Positions 1 to 11,889 of a DNA stretch of 64,000 nt are shown here, piece by piece (positions within the stretch are counted from its first letter, which is position 1; every line of letters starts with the position of its first letter). Made by a program: the position numbers and the translations under genes. Origin of the DNA: Trachythela sp. YZ-2020 (taxonomy: Eukaryota > Cnidaria > Anthozoa > Malacalcyonacea > Clavulariidae); contig JADLSH010000138.1 of the NCBI GenBank assembly GCA_016169945.1, forward strand, positions 1,477,501-1,541,500, read 5' to 3'. The notes beneath the pieces are model-generated. The model did not search any database and was not told where the DNA came from. It was given only the letters and a program-made list of their open reading frames with translations.

Positions 1-1900
1 AAGTTCAGGGCATTAGTTCAATGTACCAAGTATATCACTGATTTTTGGAACTGTGAAAGTTGCGTATTTTCATATTTATGTTTAGAGCAAAGTCGAAGCC
101 TTGAATTTTATGCATATTTTATTAATATGAGTTTACATAATGAATAATACCAATACCTGCTTTGAAATATTATGAATCTATATCAGGCGAAAGGATAATG
201 TATATTCCAAGGATGGCAAAGATGCTTTATGGATTACAAAATAATGGGAGGTTTATATATGATTTGGAGTTTACAACCTGTATATAAAACTTGATATAGT
301 ACATAAAGAAATACCACTTTAGCAAGTTATGGATGTCAACTTATCTTGCAATCCCATGCAGCAGTGCAACACAAATCATATACATTGCATTAACAGTCCA
401 AGTATCCATGTTGTGAACAAAAACATGTGGAACAATGATTTAATAGCTTTTCAAATGCTTATCCTTGATAGTTTCTATTACGTGACGGATTACATTTGCC
501 CTGGCTTCAATTTAAGAAAACCCATCCTTAGTTGATCCCCTGCCACAAGTTTCCAGCATATAATGAATTGCATGTCTAATGTTGTCTAAAGCCCAAAGGC
601 AAAACTGTGGTTAGTCTGGTATAAAATATGGTCAAATCTACCAATAATTCTCCCTGAGTATGGTGTTGGGGCTTTCCACTGACTGGTGCATATGTATGCA
701 TCTATGGCAATGCATACATCTATGGCAATGCATTGAGCATTGACAACATGTTTTTGTTTGTATCTTTCAGGTGTATTCAACACACTCTGTTCAGAATTAC
801 AAAGATTGCTGTGTTGTTGTGACCTGTCAGTTGCAACAGCCAGGCACTGACCAATATTGTGTCAGGTGTGTGTGTTTTGGACATACACTTTCTGAGAGAA
901 ATTTGAGAGAACTTGTCGAGAACTTTAAAGCAAAGTAGCTCATATAGACTCTTTATTCAAGCTACTGGTACAATTCAGTGACTACAACACTTAAACAAAC
1001 AACTACAGTCTAGACAAAGACATCAACAACTTTTAATATGGCTGTGACTATTGAACAGTACAGAGCCAGAGAGCTGCTGCAGCCATATCGCATAAGCTTG
1101 ACTTTTAATAAAATATTACTAGCTATTACAGCTTTACACTAAATTACCCTAACATATGGTAACTCCCCTAACTAATCTACAACAGTCGATATTCTGTTCA
1201 TTGCTACTGCCTGGTAGCTGATGTCCTCCCCACTTAGTATTAATAGGGTTGGGTGGGCAGGTGTCTAGTCAAGCTATTGCGAATGCAACAACAAATGTGC
1301 TTTGAACCCGCACCACCCGATCATTAATCGGGCCCCCAGGAGTGTGTGAGAAAACATTTTCTGCTTTCATTCCTCAGCCAGCAGAAAATAATACTTCTCA
1401 CACACGGGAGCTGCTGCAGCCATATGCCGCAAATTGGTGTTGTTTCTTATAAACCACATCTAGTGAACAATAGTAAAACATTTGACAATAATAACATATT
1501 AATAAACTGAGAAAGGACAGATGCATTAAAATTTGTTAAATATTTTATATTTACATGTAATATTGTATTCATTAATATGGACATATTGAACTACAAGTTG
1601 CTTATGTGTGTTCATTTGAATTATAGTTTTATAATATATTTCTTTATAATGGTTATATTATTTTAAAAACACAATAACCTGATACTTTGGGATATTGGTT
1701 TCTATCAGATCAAAGATCATGATTGGGGGGGGTGGCTACAGCCCCTGTCTGCTATGCTTAAATATGCCCTTGGGATGACTTTGTTACTAATCTGATGTGA
1801 AACATATTAAAAGTATCTCTACTTCCAGTTTCAGAATGCCTGGAAGAAAAATAAATTCTATTGCTATTCAGTCTCTACCAGTAGACGCATGTACGCCATA
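1..1900. other. No gene recognised
   Basis: AT-rich DNA. Two direct copies of GAGCTGCTGCAGCCATAT (about 1071 and 1407) bracket about 330 bp. A hairpin pairs GTGTGTGAGAA with TTCTCACACAC at 1333-1403. The short open frames show no recognisable protein. Confidence 0.6.
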
Positions 1901-1910
1901 GCTTACCTAT

Positions 1911-2262
1911 TTTTTCAAGATGATCTTAGCGTGAAAATTTCATTGAACTAACTGCCTTATCATGTTGCTGTTCCTGGAATATTTAAAGAATACCTCAACG
2001 TGAACATACACCTAACTAACAATCTCCTCGTGTTGCTGTTCTTCCCTTTTTTCAAGATGATCTTAGCGTGAAAATTTCATTGAACTAACTGCCTTATCAT
2101 GTTGCTGTTCCTGGAATATTTAAAGAATACCTCAACGTGAACATACACCTAACTAACAATCACTTGTGGTCTTGTTCCTCCATTTTCTTAAGGATGATCC
2201 TATAGCGTGAACATTATATTAAACTAACTGCCTCATCGTGTTGCTGTTCTACTGCCTGCTAT
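1911..2262. repeat. Tandem ~136-bp repeat, two full copies and one partial
   Basis: TTTTTTCAAGATGATCTTAG starts copies at about 1911 and 2047. Both run through TTGCTGTTCCTGGAATATTT to CACCTAACTAACAATC. A third, diverged partial copy begins at about 2187. Confidence 0.9.
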
Positions 2263-2396
2263 TATGGAATTTGTTAAAGATGGTCCTAGCAAGAACATTA
2301 CATTGAACTAACATCCTGTTCTTCCAATATTTAAACTGCGTCTGATGTTGCTACATTACAGGTATTCAATATAATTTGTATGTGAATATTACACCT

Positions 2397-2622
2397 GGGG
2401 CCGGTTGTTAAAAAGCCATTTAACTTAACCCAGGATTAGCAGTAACCCTGGGTTAAAAATCAGTAACCTAGCGAGGTGGTGAAATTTAACCAACTGTTTA
2501 CCCCTGGGTTGCGGTTAATCTAGCTTTAAACAATGCAAACAAACCTAAGGTTAAAATTTAACCCTAGGTTAGGCAAATTTAACTGTGGGTTAGCAATAAC
2601 CGGCTTTTGAACAACCGGTCCT
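2397..2622. mobile_element. MITE with GGGGCCGGTTGTT ends
   Basis: The left end GGGGCCGGTTGTTAAAAAGC is mirrored by GCTTTTGAACAACCGGTCC. The interior alternates TTAACCC/GGGTTAA words. It is non-coding. Confidence 0.75.
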
Positions 2623-3116
2623 TGGTGACTATAGAAGGCTAACAAGGATGTCATTACATTTCCCTAAAATGCCTAAATACAAAACAAGGCAACATGATTT
2701 GTGGGAAGGGGTGAAGGGAATGAAGTACTAAAGTTTTGGAAGTGGATACATGTCCGACAGACCGACACTGGATCCTAACATGTAAATCTTACTCATCTGA
2801 CAATATTTGTGCTCATTCTTTAAAAATGCTAAAATGATACCACAAATTAATTTTGTTGCATTTAAAAAAAATCCTTGGTAGTCATGTCTGTTAGCCATCA
2901 GAGCCTTTTAAGTGCAGGATTAACTTCCACTCTGAATTTAGGGATAGGAGAATAACAGATCAGAATTAGGGTTGGGTGCGGGCAAAGTTTGCATTGATTT
3001 ATTTTCCAAAACAATGTCAATTTGCACAGTCACATGAAATTATGTCAGACAAATATTGGTTTATAGTGTAAGTGGTAACACATTGGGTGACCAATATCTA
3101 GTGTGTAAAACTTTTA

Positions 3117-3418
3117 CAGGCCTCTGAATTCAGGTCGGCAATAGGCAAATGCCGACCTGATTGCCAACCTATTGTCATGTCAGGATGGCAAAAAATTGCC
3201 GTCCTGCAATTACACTTTTCTGATGTGAATTTAGAGTAAAAGAGAAAAACAGATGGAGAAATATTCTTCTGTTACGTTCTGGTTTATAAATGTTAATGTC
3301 GGCGACGTCGGCTATATTACTGCAGGCACATTTTATTGAAAACTTAAATTTGCCGACCTGCTTTCGTTCAGGTTGGCAAAAAATTGCCGACCTGATTTTT
3401 CTCTAATTTAGAGGCCTG
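3117..3418. mobile_element. hAT-like MITE with CAGGCCTCT ends
   Basis: The ends are CAGGCCTCTGAATTCAGGTC and the mirrored TAATTTAGAGGCCTG. It is flanked by CTTTTA on both sides (3111-3116 and 3419-3424). The arms carry repeated GGTCGGCAA/TTGCCGACC words. Confidence 0.75.
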
Positions 3419-3424
3419 CTTTTA

Positions 3425-4105
3425 TATATCCTAACTATGTTTTCTCATCCTCAAATAATAGTACTATTAAGTTCATTCATTAGCCATAGAAAGTATTTAT
3501 ATTGTTAGCTGTAGATAACAATTTTGGTCTATGTAGAGAATATTCGTAGAAAAATATATATATACTTTCACATATAATTTATAAAGGTTTATATGAAATT
3601 ATACAGCCGAATAGAGACATTTCACTGCATAAAAGAAACTATGCAAAATATACAACGCACTCACCTCGTTAATTTCTTGAATTACATCCTATTTGTCTCT
3701 CTTTTAACATAATAAGCAATTAATGAAAGCAGTTCAAAGCATTTAGATGTTTATAGTAAAAATAATTATATATTATATTAATTTTGCAAAATGCCGGAAG
3801 TAAAAGTGCATTTCTAAATTCTAATGTGAGTTCAGTTCAAAATATAGCTCAGTGTTTGGTAACCAAGCCTTAAAGCAATAAAGAGCAGCGCTCTCACTTT
3901 TTGCGGAATTTTGGGGAGAGATCTGGGGAATCACATTTTTTGGGGAATTTTTTGAAATAGTGGTCGAAGTGAATGGAACTGATCTTTCGACTGTTTTTGT
4001 GCACATTTTGTTTACCTTGTGTTGATTCTGGGTTTGAATATGATAATTTTGATTACATGTGACAGACATTCTCATATTCAGTCGATTCATGCACATGTAT
4101 ACAGC
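3425..4105. other. No gene recognised
   Basis: AT-rich intergenic DNA; a 126-codon minus-strand open frame (3821-4201) lacks any recognisable motif and runs into the adjacent MITE. Confidence 0.55.
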
Positions 4106-4357
4106 TAATTCAATAAAGGTTGTCTTTCCAAAAGCGTGAACCGTAAACTCTGAGCGATCAAACGATGATAGGATATCGCCTATTTTGGTCATTAAACTCA
4201 AGGCTTTTGTAGGTTTTCTATCGTAAGTTTTCTATATGCCTATAGACATCGTTTAAAAGAAAAAATTTCGAGTTTACTGGTCTAAATAAACAATAACCCA
4301 TCATCCATTGTGCGCTCATAGTTTATCGTTTACGCTTTTGAAAGGACAACCTTAATA
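4106..4357. mobile_element. Palindromic MITE related to 39118-39396
   Basis: The left end TAATTCAATAAAGGTTGTCT and the right end AAAGGACAACCTTAATACAA are inverted; the inner arms share GATCAAACGATGAT and CCCATCATCC-like words with the intronic copy. Confidence 0.7.
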
Positions 4358-5111
4358 CAATATTTATGTTTGATTTGCGACTTGCGAGTACCCACGTGCA
4401 ACCCACGTGCCAATAAACATGCATGGTGTTTCCAGAAATTATTCAATTTTCACCTATACATGTTTTGAGGGTTTTTTTAAATGCAAATGAACAAACTATA
4501 AGAAGTTAACATTAACAATTTACAGTAACATTGCTATCATTTCAGTAATATAGTAGCAATATCACAGTTTTCGCCTTCTTCGGAAAACGTGGGATTAAAA
4601 TCGCTCATGTTTATAACATATTTACATATCATTAATTTAAAATATTCAAAATTTATTTTTCACACAAATGACGTAATACTAGTAGTTACTATCGCAAGGA
4701 AAGTGCTGCCTTGACGCCCAAACTGCATGCAAAATTCCTCGACCAAATAGTAATATTGAACGTATTTATATTGCTAATGGCACACTGTATGTATAGATTT
4801 ATTTTCTTGTCTAAACGATGAGATTACAACAGTGCGATTACAACACTGTGATTATTGTAAATAATAATATATAAGAAGTACACATGCTAAACAAACATGT
4901 CACAACAGTCTTTGTTCCCAATCTGTAGATATTTCATTTCGTATTTATTTAGCATTTAGCTTCCATCGGTGTTCATCTGTACTGTCCAGTGAATTGTCAA
5001 AATACATGATTATACAGCAAACCAACATAATAGTATATCTCTCCAAAACAACTGTGAGCAGGGATCCACATGACATATGTTGGAAATATTTAATTCTTTA
5101 TATCGCAAATT

Positions 5112-6084
5112 CCATCCCATTACAGATGATGTAATATATCCATATTATTTTGTAAGTTTGTAACAACCATTTTTTTCAAGTAAATATACCATAATTTATC
5201 AACCAAATTTGGTTTTCATTTTCTGCCTCAACAGGCGGTCAATGTTACTTTGTTCCACAACTGGCTCTGCCACAATGGGCAGATCAATAATATTTTGTGC
5301 CTCAACATGCTCCACAGATTCTATCACAATGAGCTATTCCATTTAAAATCCGTAACCCCCCTTCTATCGAGGACAGGGGTTTTTCTATAACCCTGAAGAA
5401 TTCCTGACTTTCAACAGCTCACCTGAGGAATTTTGTATTCACAACACCTACCCCTGAAGAATTCCTGTCTTACAGCTATTACCCCTGAAGAATTTGACTG
5501 CAACCCCCTGAAGAATGCAATTTTACTCAACCCCTGAAGAATTCCAAGCCTAAATAGTCACACCCCTTAAGAATTCCAAGGCAAACTGGCCCCATACCCC
5601 TGAAGAATTCCAGGGTCCTCCATAGGGGGGGGGGGGGTACGGTATTAAATGGAATAGCCCAATGGGTAGATTTCTGCCACAACGGACAGATCAATATTTT
5701 GTGCCTCAATGGGCTCTACCACAACAGGTAGATTGATATTTTGTGCTATGATCACAGGTACAGGCTCTATGACTACAGCTAGATCACTATTTGTCACCAT
5801 CATAGATGGGGCACAGGCGATATATTAACTGTGTCGATCACAGACCGACATATGACATATCTTGTAAGCAAGCATGTTTGAGCCCGTTGAGGCACAAAAT
5901 ATTATTGATCTGCCCATTGTGACAGGGCCAGTTGTGGACAAAGTAACATTCATCTGCCTGTTGAGGCAGAAAATGAAAACCAAATTTGGTTGATAAATTA
6001 TGGTATATTTACTTGTTATGGTTGTGACAAACTTACAAAAAATATGGATATATTACATCATCTTATAAGGGCCTAATGAGATGG
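5112..6084. mobile_element. Foldback element, ~200-bp arms
   Basis: Left arm 5112-5320 and right arm about 5880-6084 are inverted copies sharing CCAAATTTGGTTTTCATTTT and GGCAGATCAATAATATTTTG. Between them are a nested MITE and imperfect repeats of GGGCAGATCAATATTTTGTG. Confidence 0.8.
5331..5660. mobile_element. MITE with GCTATTCCATTTAA ends and internal CCCTGAAGAATTCC repeats
   Basis: GAGCTATTCCATTTAAAATC is mirrored by ATTAAATGGAATAGCCC. About eight imperfect copies of CCCCTGAAGAATTCC lie inside, and a run of 13 G closes the interior near 5625-5637. From memory, this end type is common in coral genomes. Confidence 0.75.
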
Positions 6085-6119
6085 ATTTAATATCATCGTA
6101 CATGAATTAATTAACCTCC

Positions 6120-6440
6120 ACGGGGAGATATTTAATATTATTTGTCATCGTACATGAATTATAAACACTAACTATGGTTGGTAAGTTATCTATAGACAAA
6201 TATTCTACACCAGGATCTAGGACTAATAAGCCATTACTCAGAGCTTTTAAATACATTTTGTCTCCTTGTATTAAGACATTATTAAATGTTGTTTTAGACC
6301 ACGCGGAAAATGGAATATTTCGTGCTGAAAGAAGCGCCGATAAACTCATAAAAGCATATTGCTTTCCTCTAGAATGAACACTAAACAGTTCATCGCCTTG
6401 ATGAATTCGGCAGAAAGAAATAAAGCCATACTTACCTGTG
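6120..6440 (-). pseudogene. Degenerate OTU/C76-like cysteine peptidase fragment
   Basis: Read on the - strand: RIHQGDELFSVHSRGKQYAF, then MSLSALLSARNIPFSAWSKT, TFNNVLIQGDKMYLKAL and LDPGVEYLSIDNLP. This recalls the deubiquitinase-like module carried by Helitrons and other large animal transposons, in which SRGKQC supplies the nucleophile. Here that cysteine is tyrosine. The frame continues upstream as low-quality sequence to 6697. The family call rests on memory of the motif only. Confidence 0.4.
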
Positions 6441-6699
6441 TTTCTTCGGGAAATGTTTGTATATTTTGCAGCGCGCAATACAATATTTTCTCGCCCTCTC
6501 CCCCCATTTGAAAAATTCTCCTTGAGCTCGACTTTCTGCCCGGAAATTGTGGACAGACAACGCGATAAACTGAAATAATATCGAGATTTGACAATTGACA
6601 TGCAAACATATATATATCGCGCGAAAGACTGGGTCGAGTGAACTCTGGCGTCAAGAATAGGTAGCTGCCTACGGCAGCAATTAATGAAATACTTCATGT

Positions 6700-7080
6700 T
6701 ACCATGCTACGTTCATCTAAGGAATTTTACGCATATCTGGGGAATTTTTTTGCGCAATCTAAGTTGTGATAAGTTGCGCAATCTAATATTCAGTTGTGAG
6801 AGCACAGGCGGCCCAATTTCAGGGTGAATGATCAGGAGTTGCGGGTTTTTAACGGCTTTTTATAAACAAATTTTATACTCCACCAAAACTATTCTAAAAA
6901 CATTCTTAAATTAGTCAAATAACTACACTTTAACAATAAAATATAGTTGACATGATAGTATAACGCCTTTGCATTCTTTTAATTACGCCATGGGCTCATT
7001 TAGAGCGGTTTATGCAACCTTTTCTGTGGCCTATATGTTGTGTCAAATTGTGTGTTGCTCGTTATATGTGTATAGAAGGT
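6700..7080. other. No gene recognised
   Basis: AT-rich sequence with short runs; nothing supportable. Confidence 0.5.
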
Positions 7081-8192
7081 AAAGGCTAATTACTCGCGGC
7101 CCGACCGCATCGCTTAAAACTCAAATATCTCCGCTCAAACTTGTCGTACGGCAAAAAAATTCGATCAGATCTTTTCACAAAGGTTTCTCTTTCTAACGAA
7201 TATGGTTTGATCATAACTCGGGCAAATTTAGCGACGAACGGAGCCAAAATCTCTCAATTTCGGCTATGTTTATAATACTTCGAACTGTTCGGGCATGATC
7301 TTGGACGTGACGTAAACAACTGTTATATTATAAGTAGTATCTAACGAGCAATTTGATTGGCTAATGCGCGTGCTTTATGACGCAATAAAGCACGGCCACC
7401 GTTTTCATTTTTCTCACTTCGTCCCCGCTTGTTAAATTTTCCTCGGAATTGTCAATATAATATGAACAAAATTATAATAGTTTTAAATCCAAAGTCTGTC
7501 AAAAAGCAAGAAAAAATAGACCTAAACGAGATGGAAAAAAGCCAGCCAACAAATAACAACGGAACATAAACGGCGAATAAAGATTCGTAGCTGTTTCTGA
7601 GTTTGAAATATACTTTTTTGCTTGAAAGTTGGCATTCATCGGCGACAAGAAACGCGAAAATCTGTACTATTTTGACATTTAAAGGTACAAAAACTGTTTT
7701 TAAACACAAACCAAACCAAATTTATCCACAGTTTTAGGTGCAAAAAATTAAAATTAACCATTTTGGCATTGATTTAGATATAAACAATATGTGTACAGTT
7801 TTTAAGCTGTCAAGATGCAACGACAAAAACCTACACAAATACGACATGTTTATGCATTTCTTGACAGTTTGTCTGAGAAAATGTTTAACCACCAACCACT
7901 GAACTAGCAAAAAACACAAAAAATATTCAAACAGTACCTTCAAACAAAAACTGCCTGATATATTTGGTTCAAGATGAAAAATCAACTTGACAGCCAATGT
8001 CATCAAAGCAGCTTGACAAAAACGGAAAAACCCTTCGCTTTTATACGAATCCAGGACAATAGTGAAGCAGAACAACGAAAAACCAATCTGTCTCATTGTG
8101 CACTATATTTGAAAAAATTTCAACAGTTTTTGTGCCTTTTTAATCCCTAATTTTTGTTGAGTTGCAAGTTTTTCGCTCCTTCGCCGGCCAGA
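7081..8192. repeat. Dispersed repeat, copy 1 (blocks A and B)
   Basis: Block A (7081-7318; CGGCCCGACCG, then CTCAAATATCTCCGCTCAAA) matches 55488-55740. Block B (about 7319-8192; ATTATAAGTAGTATCTAACG to CGCTCCTTCGCCGGCC) matches 54262-55137 at high identity. The similar minus-strand open frames in both copies reflect shared repeat sequence and are not supported as genes. Confidence 0.85.
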
Positions 8193-8200
8193 ATTCAAGC

Positions 8201-9170
8201 CAGTGAACTATAAGTATACTGGAACGCTAACTCCTATGATCAAGGCCTATGATTCGTTGAAGCCAATGCGCGGGAATTTGAACTTTCAAAAGGACTGAGG
8301 AGAGTTCCAAGGAGTGAGAAAAATTCCGTCAAAAGTTTGTTTTTGAGCGAAAATTTGCAAGAAAAATACTTTTTACATCAGAAGACTTCAATGTTTGGGA
8401 TTCAAATGTGGTTTTCCGATTAGTTTTGACTGTTTTACATCTATCTGCAGCAAAAATGAGGCGGATCGTTATCGTATATGGAAAAAAATGACAAATGTTT
8501 GAACGTGCCGAAGCAAACTTTGCTCTTTAACTCAGAAAAAATATACTAGAAAACACTTCGGCAGCCCCCAAATTGATTTTGCACTATACTCCAGGTATTG
8601 CTTTTTATCTTGAGCTTTTAGTCCTTGCTTTAACCCTTCTAAAATATAAACAAATTGACGATTTTCAAGTGGTGCTATTTTTGTCTTCGCGCCTTCTTGT
8701 TGGTCATCAGTGAGCACTTTGAATATGACGGCTGAGCTAGCTTATATAATCCTTATTTTAACTGTCAAAAATAAGTTACTGCATGCTTGAAAAGCAATTT
8801 TTTAATGTATCTTATATTTTTCTATATAAATTGTATCATAAAATCTCTTAACTCTTTTTGGAAAGTCTCATAACTCAGAAAAACCAAACATTTTCGCGCG
8901 GTTTTTTGACAAATTTTGTTTTTGTCCAGTAATATTTCAGAACCTGAACGACCTTTGTTCATTGTAAGTACTTGAGTAAAAAGTTTAATTGTTCTAGTGT
9001 AGTCAAAGATAAATAGTGAAAGTATAAAAGGAAATTAAAAGGGTAAAACATTGCAATATAAAAAGTGTATTTTTTGAAAAAAATATGTTAAAAGGGACTG
9101 GCACTACCTACAAAGCACGGCTTCAATTTCCCCCCCTGAGTTAGCGTTCCAGTATACTTATAGTTCAATG
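8201..9170. mobile_element. hAT-type non-autonomous element with visible empty site
   Basis: The ends are CAGTGAACTATAAGTATACT on the left and AGTATACTTATAGTTCAATG on the right. The target is duplicated as ATTCAAGC (8193-8200 and 9171-9178). The second copy of the surrounding repeat at 55135-55150 has a single ATTCAAGC with no insertion. Nothing inside reads as a transposase; the short open frames are AT-rich noise. Confidence 0.92.
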
Positions 9171-9507
9171 ATTCAAGCTTGTAGTTGTTGCCAAGCAATG
9201 AAAACATTAAAAAGCTTGCGAGTGACGTCAGTGATTACATGTTAGGAGAATATCAATATTGATCTTTGAACAAAATTGTTTACTGTGCTTATATACCACT
9301 TATAATATAAAATAATTAAAAAACGAGTCGCGTGCCGTTATGGTGTAATAATGCACTCGGGGGAATGTTGGGAGAATACTCGAGAAGCGTGTAAAACACT
9401 CGGCTACGCCTCGTGTTTTACAAGCTTCTCTCGTATTCTCCCAACATTCACCCCTCGTGCATTATTACACCATAACGGCACGCGACTCGTTTTTTAATTC
9501 TTAAGTA
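9171..9507. repeat. Dispersed repeat, copy 1 (block C) with a 186-bp palindrome
   Basis: It matches 55140-55475. The palindrome at 9314-9499 has arms from AATTAAAAAACGAGTCGCGT to the mirrored ACGCGACTCGTTTTTTAATT, meeting around ACACTCGGCTACGCCTCGTGT. Confidence 0.85.
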
Positions 9508-10208
9508 ACATACCACAGAATACTACACAGAAGGTCATCTCTTATTGCTTTTGCGTAAGCGCTATTCGCACTGATCTGAGAGTACACTGGATAGAGCAAC
9601 CTTACCTCAGTGAACTCTATATATACTGGAACGATAACTGCGGCTCGAATTTTGAAGCTTCGTCTTGTAGGTATGATCCAGGCCCCTGCGCGGAAATTCA
9701 CTAAATTCCGACTTTCCGTACGAAAAATTTGCATCATTTTATCGGAAAGTTGTATAATTTTTCAGCGTACTGTTTGTTAAGTCGAGCTTTTTTATGCCTC
9801 TGGGAAACTAGAGAATGTCGTCTTTCAGAGTAAGTAAATTTGAGAAACATTTTGTTTCTCAACTTAGTTTGATGAGTGAAAAACAAGTTCGCGCCAAAAA
9901 ACATCGGCAAAGTTTTGTTTTTTCAGGACTTTCTGTGAGGAATTTGAAAAGAACAAAGAGTAATATGGACTAAAGTTTCATCAATGTTAGCTTTTCATTT
10001 AATTTTTGTCTTATATATAGGTTACATATCACTAAAATGAGTATTTTCGTGCAAAAACTGGAAAAAAAATTACCAAATTTTAACTCGCTCCAGTGCTCCG
10101 ACTCTTCGTGACAAGCCCACGCAAAAAAACACGCATATTTATACCTACAATCGTACCATGGTAACGAGCTTCTATTGGCCGCCATCTTGGCTTCAGGCAA
10201 GTATGGGC

Positions 10209-10647
10209 CATTGAACTATAAGTAAACTGGAACGCTAACGCAGGGGGGGAATTTGAAGCCAGCTTAATTCAGTTTTTCTGAGTTTTGAGTTGAAATACTT
10301 AACGCCGAACGTTGGGCTGTATATGAAATTGAAGCTATTAAAAAGTTCTATTTGATATAAAAACTTCAAGACTTTAGGTAAAAGGGAAATACTTAAAACT
10401 TTGAGGGAAAATTTGCCGTATTTTACAAAATTGCGGTTGTTTTTGTATTTTTTAAGTATTTCCATTTTGCCTAAAGTCTTGAAGTTTTTATATCAAATAG
10501 AACTTTTTAATAGCTTCAATTTCATATACAGCCCAATGTTCGGCGTTAAGTATTTCAACTCAAAACTCAGAAAAACTAACTTTGGCTTCAACGAATCATA
10601 GGACTTGATCATAGGAGTTAGCGTTCCAGTTTACTTAGAGTTCACTG
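10209..10647. mobile_element. hAT-type hairpin MITE, nested copy 1
   Basis: It starts CATTGAACTATAAGTAAACT and ends with the matching AGTTTACTTAGAGTTCACTG. It is flanked on both sides by GTATGGGC (10201-10208 and 10648-10655). The interior is one long hairpin: the left half (with CTGAGTTTTGAGTTGAAATA) is mirrored by the right half. This explains the identical short open frames on both strands, which are not genes. Confidence 0.9.
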
Positions 10648-10879
10648 GTATGGGCCAGTGAACTCAATATATATCTATCTGGAACGATAACTTCAGTCAT
10701 TTCGTACGGAAAAAAGTGAAGCCTTGACCTCTGGCGTCAGGCCACAACGCCATCGTCGTCGCCATCAATTCGTTATCGTACGTCAGTTTCAGTCCCCTAT
10801 ACGCCATCATTGTTGCGCGGTTCTGGACGTCAGTTTCAGTCCCCTATTTTTGTTGCGCGGTTCTGGACGTCAGTTTCAG

Positions 10880-11105
10880 CACAGAGTAATCACATACAGA
10901 GGTGCATCTTCGCGGAAAAACCGTAAGGTGTTTTTAACTGGCCGCCATGTTCTTAGCCAGTACCTGCACATGCGCAGTTTACGTATGCTGACGGCCTCTC
11001 TTCACTGGACTGGCTAAGAACATGGCGGATTTTGCCGAAAAAGCCCTTACGCCGACATCAAAGGTCGGCACATGAAGATAAACCTCTGTATGTGATTACT
11101 CTGTG
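10880..11105. mobile_element. Palindromic MITE with CACAGAG ends
   Basis: The left end CACAGAGTAATCACATACAG is mirrored at the right end. It is flanked by a 7-bp direct repeat, GTTTCAG (10873-10879 and 11106-11112). The inner arms include ATGTTCTTAGCCAGT and ACTGGCTAAGAACAT. The ends resemble those of the giant foldback element (CACAGAATA), and the target length is the same. Confidence 0.85.
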
Positions 11106-11449
11106 GTTTCAGTCTCCCACAACTTATTTACTGCGCGGTCCGTAGACTCCGTACGTAAACTCTATTTTTGTATTATTTTTTTTTAAAAAACAACAGTTTT
11201 TTTGCAAATCGAAGTAGTTTCCCCTTTGTAACTGGCTAAAAAAGATTACAGAAGGAAAACTAGGAGGAAAACATATCTTTGTCACTGAAGTAAGTTAATT
11301 AAAGCAAGTTTTCTCAGTGTTTTTTTGTTCAAACAGCGAAAATATTTTGTTTTTTGTCAGTCGTACAAGGCGTATAAGCTAGTTTGTGCAAAAAGTTTAT
11401 GAAAGCCATAAAAATATGGGATAAGATAAGCTATCGTGCAGGTTTTAAC

Positions 11450-11889
11450 CATTGAACTATAAATAAACTGGAACGATAACTCAGGCGGGGGAATTGAAGC
11501 CAGCTTAATTCAGTTTTTCTGAGGTTTGAGTTGAAATACTTAACGCCGAACATTGGGCTGTATATGAAATTGAAGCTATTAAAAAGTTATATTTGATATA
11601 AAAACTTCAAGACTTTAGGTAAAAAGGAAATACTTCAGTAAAACTTTGAGGGGAAATTTGCCGTATTTTACAAAATTGCGGTTGTTTTTGTACTTTTTAA
11701 GTATTTCCATTTTGCCTAAAGTCTTGAAGTTTTTATATCAAATATAACTTTTTAATAGCTTCAATTTCATATACAGCCCAATGTTCGGCGTTAAGTATTT
11801 CAACTCAAACCTCAGAAAAACTAGCTTGGCTTCAACGAATCATAGGACTTGATCATAGATCAGCGTTCCAGTTTACTTAGAGTTCACTG
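11450..11889. mobile_element. hAT-type hairpin MITE, nested copy 2
   Basis: A near-identical sister of the MITE at 10209-10647. It starts CATTGAACTATAAATAAACT, ends AGTTCACTG and is flanked by GTTTTAAC (11442-11449 and 11890-11897). It sits inside the 10656-12047 element, making three levels of nesting here, four counting the giant foldback. Confidence 0.9.

Noticed and set aside
7452..8096. Two minus-strand open frames with hydrophobic composition, repeated at 54392-54874
   Set aside because: The duplicates share indels and substitutions typical of a non-coding repeat; no motif is visible.
10235..10601. Matching open frames on both strands
   Set aside because: They are the two halves of a hairpin MITE read in opposite directions.
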